Part shown: positions 47,988-64,000 of the stretch, one piece after another
Numbering within the stretch: position 1 is the first letter of the stretch
How the letters are laid out: each line of letters starts with the position of its first letter
Assembly: GCF_040958095.1 (NCBI RefSeq)
Contig: NC_091172.1
Location: 25,534,562-25,598,561, forward strand
Source: Procambarus clarkii
Taxonomy: Eukaryota > Arthropoda > Malacostraca > Decapoda > Cambaridae
Direction: 5' to 3'
DNA: 64,000 bases
Program-made: the position numbers and the translations under genes
The notes under the pieces: model-generated
The model's input: the letters and a program-made list of their open reading frames with translations, nothing else
Databases searched by the model: none
Told to the model about the DNA's origin: nothing

Positions 47988-49194
47988 GCCTCACCCGAAA
48001 GGAACGACGAGAGAGGAAGCTGCAGAGAAAGAGAGGGAGATGACCACGAAGGCCAAAAGAATGAAGCTGGGATAGAATATGATATCGCCAAGTGGTGTCC
48101 TAAGCTTTTTCCAGGTCAAAAAGGACGGCAACAATGGAGGTCTTCGCAGCAAAAGCAGTACGAATATAGACCTCCAAGTTCACCAGGACATCTGTTGTGC
48201 TGCGGTACTTGCGGAAACCAAATTGAGAAGAGGAGAGGTGATGGTGTTCCAAGAACCACATCAGACGAACGTTAACCATACGTTCAAAGAGTTTACAGAC
48301 AACTTGTGAGGGCAATAGGGTGAAAGTCCTTAGGGAATGTTCCCAGAGCCCCTGGTTTGCAAACAGGGAGGACAACGGCATCAAGCCAGTCCTCTAGGAC
48401 TGACGACGAGTTCCAGATCCAATTATACAGACTCAGTAAATACCGAGACGTGCACAGAGGAAGATGGCGAAGCATCTCATAATGAATGTCATCGGCCGCT
48501 GTAGAACCGCATAGGGCCAGGGCAGACCGAAGTTCAGAGAAAAGGGATCGTTATAGGGAAGTCGAAGATGAGTGCAGAAATCTAAAGGACGAGATTCAAG
48601 GACAGGTTTACGAAGAAGGAAAGATTGGGGGAAGATGAAAACCAGAGCTAACAGAAGAAAAGTGGGAACCCAGTTCGGTAGCGACTTGCAACGGGTTCGC
48701 CACAAGAGTACCACGGAGGTGAAGGACCAGTGAGACATCGGGAGCGAACTTGCCCGCTATCTTGCGGATATGCTTCCAGATCTGCGGCAGAGGAGTTTCG
48801 GACGTAATGGTGGAGACATAAGATGCCCAACATTTACGTTTAGCCGTACAGATGGCCCTATGGGCCACCGCACTCGCCTTCCGAAAGAAAAGAAAAGAAT
48901 CGACCGTCTGCCGACGGCGGTCTCTCTTCCAGGCCGCACGCTTACAGTGGACAGCCCGAGCACAGTCTGCATTCCACCAGGGAACGCACTTCCATGGACC
49001 CCGAGAGGAAGAGCGAGGAATAGAGCGGAGGGCAGCGTCGAAGACAGTGTCATGAAAGAGGAGGAGAGAGTGAGGGAGAGGTCAGAGAGAGCAGCACTGA
49101 GGGCATATAGGTTCCAGTCCACCTTAGCAAACTGCCACCTAGGGAAGGAGAGGGTAGGGTGAAAAGAGAAAAAGGTAGCATGCTGCCTAAGTAA

Positions 49195-49330
49195 ATGATG
49201 TTTTTTAGGTTTGACCACCACATCACTGCTGCACATTCCAACTTTGGTCTAATGAATGATACGAATGGCTTAACAAAAATTCCACTCGTGTAATTAAATA
49301 CCAACCTAGTTAACAACCACTGCACAGGAA
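49195..49330 (-). pseudogene. CR1-like LINE fragment
   Basis: FVSFIRPKLECAAVMWWSNL on the - strand is the conserved (R/K)PKLEYA-x-x-W segment of CR1-type RT C-terminal region. It is truncated where the I-like LINE begins, so one probably inserted into the other. Confidence 0.7.
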
Positions 49331-51531
49331 CTCTCTACAATTTAATTTTTATGGTGCTCTGGCAACATTTATTAATTATAGTTGTTCCCAGATGCTTTCT
49401 CAAATGTCTTTAGTATCTTCTTCCCTAGCATATGAAAATTAGGATTTGGGCCTTGAGCAGGGTACTGGAACCAGTAAGGTTATTCAGCACTGAACACTAT
49501 CCATACGTTAAGGTTCACGATTATTGTCGAGTGCACACAGGACAATAGATCCCCCCCATTACATGGCACTTCTGTGTTGACTTCCATAGGATTTTTTCCC
49601 CCCCACTTCAAGATGTGCTAGTTCTTGCCGCCTTGTACTTTGGCCATGCCTCTTTATTTTAGAGCATGTGATGAAACTACTATTTAACTAACTATGACTG
49701 TCTTATCTTCTAAAACTGTTGACCGAGTAGATTTGTGCATATCTGTATACATATACTGTACTTTCCTATACTACACTAGATCAGGTAACTAGTTTGATAA
49801 TGCAGAAAGGCCTATACAGTACTTGGTGGCAAGTGTTTTTATCTACTTAAGTGGGACTTAAGAATAATGGTCTATTAGGGGAGAGAAATATAGAACATTC
49901 TCTAAGAAAAATGAAACATTTTCTCCTAAACAAGATATACATGTACAATATAGTAAATTTTTACACAAAAGGACATAATATAGATTGTACAAACACATTT
50001 GCCACCTCTCAAGAAATCACAGATACTCACAGGTTTGACATTGTCAACTCTAAACATAGCAAGTCTAACTTAATATTTCAAGATATATAAATGGTGGAAA
50101 ATAATGATTATCCACTATACAATTATACATTGATAGTGGTAGAAGTCCATGTTGGCAGATGAGGCACACAACTTTAAACAATTGCCAAGCATGAGACCGA
50201 GGAGTCCTTGATGATCTGATTGGGTGTTATTGTCATTAAATGCCACAAGTTATTGTGTGCTTTTTGTCAGCAGTTGTACAAGGCCCCACTTCTGAAGTCC
50301 TTTTCCTATGACGAGATAAAATATGGGTCCATCAGAATGTCTCCTACACTATAGGTTCATATGTGAGCTGGTGACAGCAGAATTGGAGATGTTAGGAGTG
50401 ACTATGGGACTTAAGCTGGGAAAGTTTTTTGTCTTTCACTTGCATAATAGGGAGTAGGAGCTTGATATTATCCCCAGCAAGAACACAAGTCACTTACAAC
50501 ACCACATAAGCACTATTGCACAAAGGTTATAATACAACATGGCAGAAGTCACTCAAACCACAGAGATCATCTTAGCTAAGACATGCATTAAAATCTCCTA
50601 AAAAATACACTTATTACATTACAGTATGTTACCAAAACTTCCTGGTTTAGTAGAAGAGAAGAATTCAAAAGCATTCTTGATAACTTACCCAGTTTAATTG
50701 AAATAAACTTTAAAAATTTCTCTGAACTAGTTATTCATATGATCCATTTCAAAATTTAAAAATTTCACTATTATAAATTAAAGATAATGGTCTTTCCTTC
50801 TGATGCATGTCTGGAAAAATTATACAATTTCCCAAACTTCCTAAAGTACATTAATTTTTTTATCTGGAAGCTTATAAAACCTGTATATTTTTAAATTATG
50901 TTTGGAAGCTCAACAAATATTTAACGTGTTTGGACAATGCAAGCTTGGGTAACTTGGAAAAAATGTACAATGCTCTAATGGTACACTGAACACTAAAAAT
51001 ACTTGAAAGGCAATACAGTATATCAATTAACAAGTCAGACGTCACATTTAATTTCTTTTTACTAACGGCAAATCCTCCACAAATTTCACATATCAAACGG
51101 CCATATAAAGATTTTACGGGACTGGTACACTGATGACTAATTGCCAAATGCACCTTTCCAAGGATGCTCGGCCACAAAATTCTTAACCATTCCTGGATAG
51201 TATGTATATAACAATGACCGGTTGGCAAGGTTATGCTTTTTAAGCAGAACACAGAACCGATATAAATTAAGTGAAAAACCACCACCAACTTCACAGATTT
51301 CTTTAAGAAAGCTGTATACTGTACTACAGGTCAATGGCCTCACCAAACTCGAAAACCCATCTTTTCCTGGGTTTTGTTATTGTTTATTAGTAGTAAGAAG
51401 TGACAAACATTGGCAAGAACTAAAACCAAAACAATTGATTCATTACACAAATATTTTCAGGTTTCTTTTTTCTAATCTTGCCACAAGGATTACCCAACAT
51501 CTAACTTCATCTATTGTCTAAAAACTTTACT
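49331..51531. other. Intergenic AT-rich DNA between the convergent genes
   Basis: No exon or recognisable repeat. Short open frames (e.g. 50896-51294 -, 132 codons) have no domain and AT-driven composition. Confidence 0.4.
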
Positions 51532-54500
51532 TTTATTTAGAATCTGCAGTGTAATGTCATTAACAATCGACACTGGAAAATAATCACACTTTGGTTTTCA
51601 ATCGCAAAACCATAATTCAAACAAGTGCATTTCTTTGCACTAATATCTTCATATCAGATTTTAGCTGTTGACCCCCACCCCCTCCCTATTCCATAAAACT
51701 ATGGGTAGAAACACCTACATTCTTCCCACAAAAAACACATTATTAACATTGCATGAGGTGATCCTTGAATTAGGCTGGAAGGTGATATGAGAATTCTTGC
51801 ACTTCATTGGATTTAATAAGCTAAAAGAAAACAATTATTATAAAGCATACTAACTTTATAATCCTTAGTGCATCTGTAAACTAAATTTACCCAAAACATG
51901 AAGAGTATTAGTAAGTTTATTCACAACAAACTATGTAAGTGACCTTATGATTCTACATCTATAAATAAAGCATTTATGCTTAAGAACATTTGTACAATTC
52001 CTTTAAATTTGTATGAAACTAGTAAAATGTAAACTAAAAATAAATAATAGTAACACTGCCTAAACAAAAATGAGATAACAATATAAAGTGATCGAAACAC
52101 AGAATCTTGAATAAAAGTTATAATTACACCCATTTTGTAGGTTATTAGTAGCCATTTCACAATGTTCATGTTGTGCTTACCATGAATTGTATACTCATAG
52201 AAAATGGGCAAAAAACAATATCTCGAACTGTGTTTTGACATTTTTTAATACCCATAGATATTCCACAAAATGTTGGCAATTATGACATTTTACTGGAAGT
52301 GCGTGATATACTTTGTTATGAATCCCTGATACGATCATAGGAACTCCTTATGGCACACTGACGTCAGAAAAATAAGTTGTCATTACTGGCACGTCAAGAC
52401 TACATGTACCCACTCTGACCTAATAAATGGATCACCCCACAGTGAGGGAACATGATACAAATAACATGACACAGAACAGTTATGCCCACATACAGTCACA
52501 CTTACCATGACTATGAGCTTGAAATGTCCATAGACAGGAAAAGACCATCATCACCAAACTGCACTTTGATACTGTTTATCTGCAACAGTTTGTAGGCTAT
52601 TTTCTTGGCATTCACTCAAGTGTAAAATCAACAGCTATCAACAAGGTAGACAGCAGATAGGGGAAAAAAAACTGACCTCAAAGTTGTCAACATTGAGCAA
52701 ATTAATCCACATAAAATTCTCAAACTCACAAATCAGATGCAGGATATTTTTCAACGTTTTGTATAAAATTCAAGAACTTGGATACTTTGTAGGACTTTGG
52801 AAAATAAAAGAATAAATTTGAGATGTACATAATAATCTTGAGCTAAAATTATAAATGCATGACTCTTGAATAAATCCTGCTGTCTAAATACAGCTCTTTG
52901 GGTACTAGTCAACTTGTACCCTTGGACCTCTGTCCATAATATTGGGATATGATATGCTTGTTACAGAAATCTGCCCTCATTATGAAAGGTTTGCTCCCTA
53001 CAATGTTTCTTATCTGTTTAAGTATATCCCTGACATGTGATCAATGATCAACACTTTGCATATCCTTCCCAAGTCATAAAATACCATTCATGACATTTAA
53101 TATCAGAAATGCTCTTTCGAGCCAACACATTAAATACAATGCTAAACCCCCTATAGAAAAAAAATAAAAAGATATATTCAACCCAAAATAAGACATCATA
53201 CTCTAATATGGGCATAAGTAGAAGTAAATTTTAAGGTTCATTTACCCACCAAAGATTTTCACATTTCTTGGTGCCAGGTTGATATGACATGTAAATACTA
53301 ATCTTATAGCCAACAAACTTGAAAACTAAATTATGAATGCCATTGTTTACAAGTGCTAAAGAAACTGGAGCAATAAAAAAAAAAAAAAAAAAAAAGACAA
53401 GTGGCGTAAAGAAGGATCTCCCAAGAACCAAATCCTAAATACTGCAATTAGCTATGCTGTATGGATCCGCATACAGTTCAAGGTATCATGAGAACCTCCT
53501 GTCATAGGATAGTCATGTCAACACTGTATCTCTTGGGTAGTGCTCAGGAACAGTATATTTAATGTCTTTTAGTAGTTTTAAGAACAACATAATACAGTAA
53601 GAATAAATCAGTTGAGCACAAGACTTCATTAAAAACACTACTGACATCACCAGATAAAAAATATTTTTATACCTTTAACATTTAAACATCCCTTCCTTTG
53701 ACTTTTAGCTAAAATGGCAGTTAGTACAGTATTTCCAATGTTGAATAAATCTCAATGTTTATGACCTCCTCTGAATCATAAGCAGCAGTGCCTTATAACA
53801 CCGATTTATCAGGGAGCGAGACTGGCTGGAATGCATATATACCAGTATATATATATATACACAGTGTTCCTAGTCTTGACATGTAAGTGGCTAGTATTGC
53901 AGGAATTACATTAGAAAGGTAGTACAAATTTTACATTACAACCCCAGTATTCTATATAAGTAACAGCTTTCCAAAAATAATTAAGTAATTTTCATTTCCC
54001 TTCCACAACCCAGCCTTCCCTCCCTCACCAGGAAACAAAATCCAGAAGCACTGAACAACCACATTCCAAGGGTTGTGAACAATAGTAGTAGGCATCCAAA
54101 GAAGGTTAACAATAACCTCCTTGCAATTACTGTACATCACCATACAAATTTCTAAAGTAGCATGGCATTGACTGTCCAAGAGGAGCATACAAACAATACC
54201 ACTCAAATAAGCAAACACCACTGTTACTCTAGAAAGAAATCACTTAATGAGGATTATGTCCCTTGCTTCTGAAAACACATGTAACCTGAACTTGTCTAAA
54301 AATTTAAGCAATTACCAGCCATATGTGACACACACATGTTCAGTAAAAGTGCCACAAGATTGAAAGTAGTGATTAGATTCTTGGAGGAGAGTTCCTCAGA
54401 ATCTGACACTACAAGTCATTAAACATCTTGTCCTCTGTGTCTACAAACTGGCATCGAACCTTTTACGATGCTCATAGCAGATGAACTCTTTGCAAGCTCA

Positions 54501-54833
54501 CTTCCTAGATGAAATACTCAAGAGTCTTTCATATTGCCTAAATGACTTTTAAAGTGAGGCACTTCCTATTTTTGTCACAAAGAAATCATGGCCTTTGTTT
54601 CAGGTTCCTCATAAACCTGAAAGGGGTTTTCAAGAGCAAATAATCTCCAATGGCCTAAACATTGCATTCTTCATTGTCAAGACTCAACACAGTTCCTGGT
54701 ATTACTTGAACCTTCAACAAAGAGGCTAGCTTGCCAAGAGTTTAATGACATTTCAATGAGTGTCCTCCCAAAGAAGTTAGCCTGGTCATACTATACCCCT
54801 CATTACTCAAAACACTTCTTAATCCTATCTTCT
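51532..54833 (-). other. Probable ERK 3' UTR / downstream region, no coding seen
   Basis: AT-rich single-copy-looking DNA below the ERK stop with no coding exon or recognisable transposon. On the - strand, AATAAA-type polyadenylation signals occur at + coordinates 51921-51916 and 51537-51532, suggesting a long 3' UTR of about 2.9-3.3 kb if the first good signals are used. The extent is inferred. A poly-A tract sits at about 53375-53395. Confidence 0.35.
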
Positions 54834-62710
<7,877 letters not shown>

Positions 62711-63059
62711 CTAAAAAAAAATCAGAAAATGTTAACCTATTCACAGTACATATACACACGTTGACACGTCTTTATCATTATGTTACCCAATCTCCCACTT
62801 TCATGAGGTTGGGGAGGCATAACATCAAAGGAGGAATGGGAGCAATATAATAAAAGGTTATAGGTATACACTAGCAAAATTATGCATTGAGCTTTCTGAG
62901 AATAATGGGACAGGTATCTTGTTTGGTTTCTCATTGCCAGTGACAAAGCTTGTACTTAAGACTCATCGAGGTCCCTCTTGGCCAACTTACTAACTTCCTG
63001 ACAATATAACCCATAACACTTTGTCAAACTCCCAGATATCTATTTACAGTACTAAGTAC

Positions 63060-63790
63060 TGTTGCCTAGGGGCAACAACGTAGGCCCAGCACTGCAATGA
63101 AAAAAAAAAAAAAAACTCCAGCAAGCAGAGACCACCTGGCACAGATGGTACACATCCTGTGTACACCACCAAAGCTGCTGCCACCAGGTAGAAAGGCCCA
63201 CCAGAAGGGCCAAAACTCATGGCTGCTGGTAAAATGGTAAAGGCTAACAGCTGCCACCACACAGCATAATACAGGAATGAAGGAAAGGCAGGGAGCCAAA
63301 GTTACAAGGAATGTAAACAAACCCTGAGGCAACCTGCAGAAGGAATGACCTTCGGCATGTAGGAAAAACCAAGGTACAGTACATCCTGTAAACTTGTATC
63401 CAGTGAGGGCTCAATATACTGGTATAAAGTATACCTGAATCACACCAAAGACCCGCCGGGGATTTCCAGGCCATGACAGTGAAACCCAACCAGGGACACC
63501 AGGTGAAGCAGGCCGCTTGGCAGCAGACACTGAAAACAGCTCCGGGAACGGAAGCCGAGTAGGGCATAAGCAGCACACCATAAAAGAAGCATGCAAACTC
63601 CAGAGCACCCTAAAAAAACCTTACCTGCCTCCAACTCGGAGCCTCACAGAGGAGTCAAAGACACCCTCCACAGGAGGCCAGCCGCTCAAGAACAGACACC
63701 CAAACCCACCAGGGAAAGTAACCCTGACTGGGCAAAGGCAACACCAGCGAGCGTCTTTGAAGCAAACCTAAGCCCATGCTGCTCGAGGTG
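63060..63790 (-). mobile_element. Unclassified repeat in the ERK upstream intron
   Basis: GC-richer block with several overlapping - strand open frames (up to 110 codons), Cys/Trp/Leu-rich and without recognised domains. A poly-A run sits at 63098-63116. Style resembles the block at 39540-40010. It is not the missing ERK exon: no glycine-rich loop or VAIKK motif is present. Confidence 0.4.
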
Positions 63791-64000
63791 AACAGTTACT
63801 CAACGTTTACACAAATAAGGCATAAAAGCACTTGTGCAACACTACCAGAAATGAAACAACATGCAAACAGCCCCAGTAGGAGAGAGTGCTACCTCTGATG
63901 CTAAATGATGCTAACACTTATCTGGACAAAATGGGACTCATGTCAAGGGCAAAATATTTGACATGAAGAGCACTTGTGAATGTGTCCCCACCAGGTGAAT

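Larger units (their letters stand above)
46386..49190 (-). mobile_element. I-like LINE with RT and RNase H, frameshifted and 5'-truncated
   Basis: Reading right to left: RT N-terminal region (49190-48290), QFGFRKYRSTTDVLVNLE and VAVLFDLEKA (48290-48100), EGVPQGSVLS, the catalytic SVDDLTLCC (normally YVDD), FKFSTTKTCPMTFTRKR, then an RNase H domain at 47094-46642: IFTNGSKSADGVGYSVVF, TAELYAIL, VVVDSRSALIAL and WIPSHIGV, and the C-terminal LARLRIGHTRLTHGHLME. RNase H after RT is characteristic of the I clade. At least three frameshifts break it. Confidence 0.85.

Noticed and set aside
62711-64000. Missing ERK N-terminal exon
   Set aside because: No glycine-rich loop, VAIKK-like lysine or HEN motif was found on the - strand; it probably lies outside the window.

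Overview
This is a eukaryotic, intron-rich and heavily repeat-laden nuclear window. The spliced genes use GT-AG introns, and the repeats (tRNA-derived SINEs, CR1/Jockey-like and I-like LINEs, long GT microsatellites) suggest a decapod crustacean, probably a crayfish- or lobster-like species. The organism is inferred from repeat style and protein similarity; it is not proven by the sequence.

Two host genes can be supported. (1) Jagunal, a four-pass ER membrane protein, lies on the + strand as five coding exons (14114-14202, 25022-25163, 25478-25570, 26766-26888, 30601-30732). They join in frame to 192 residues and end in a C-terminal KKTQ dilysine ER-retrieval signal. (2) The ERK/rolled MAP kinase lies on the - strand. 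Its six 3'-most coding exons (62600-62710, 61598-61732, 60046-60162, 58084-58251, 55183-55371, 54834-54971) encode 285 residues with the HRD, DFG and TEY motifs. The N-terminal exon or exons lie beyond the right edge. The two genes converge on a repeat-rich spacer of about 24 kb.

Layout. 0-2.6 kb: AT-rich DNA with an ATT microsatellite and a ~30-bp minisatellite. 2.6-5.5 kb: a head-to-tail series of 5'-truncated CR1/Jockey-like LINE copies joined by (GT)n tracts; one keeps a 744-codon endonuclease-tail/RT ORF. 5.5-13.9 kb: LINE and SINE relics. 13.9-30.9 kb: Jagunal, with intron 1 (10.8 kb) holding a fold-back element with a 13-bp target-site duplication, a LINE relic, a palindromic tRNA-like element and a DIRS-like relic. 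Intron 4 holds a 3'-truncated I-like LINE. 31-46 kb: intergenic repeats, including a composite element with a perfect 18-bp hairpin, a polypyrimidine tract and internal ~240-bp repeats. 46.4-49.2 kb: a second I-like LINE copy with RT and RNase H. 49.3-54.8 kb: low-complexity DNA and probable ERK 3' UTR. 54.8-64 kb: ERK exons and introns with SINE and LINE insertions.

The two genes have no evident functional partnership: Jagunal acts in ER organisation and secretory traffic, ERK in Ras/MAPK signalling. No operon, CRISPR array, phage or clearly new multi-gene system was seen. The novelty is in the mobile-element structures. All alignments and counts were done by eye.
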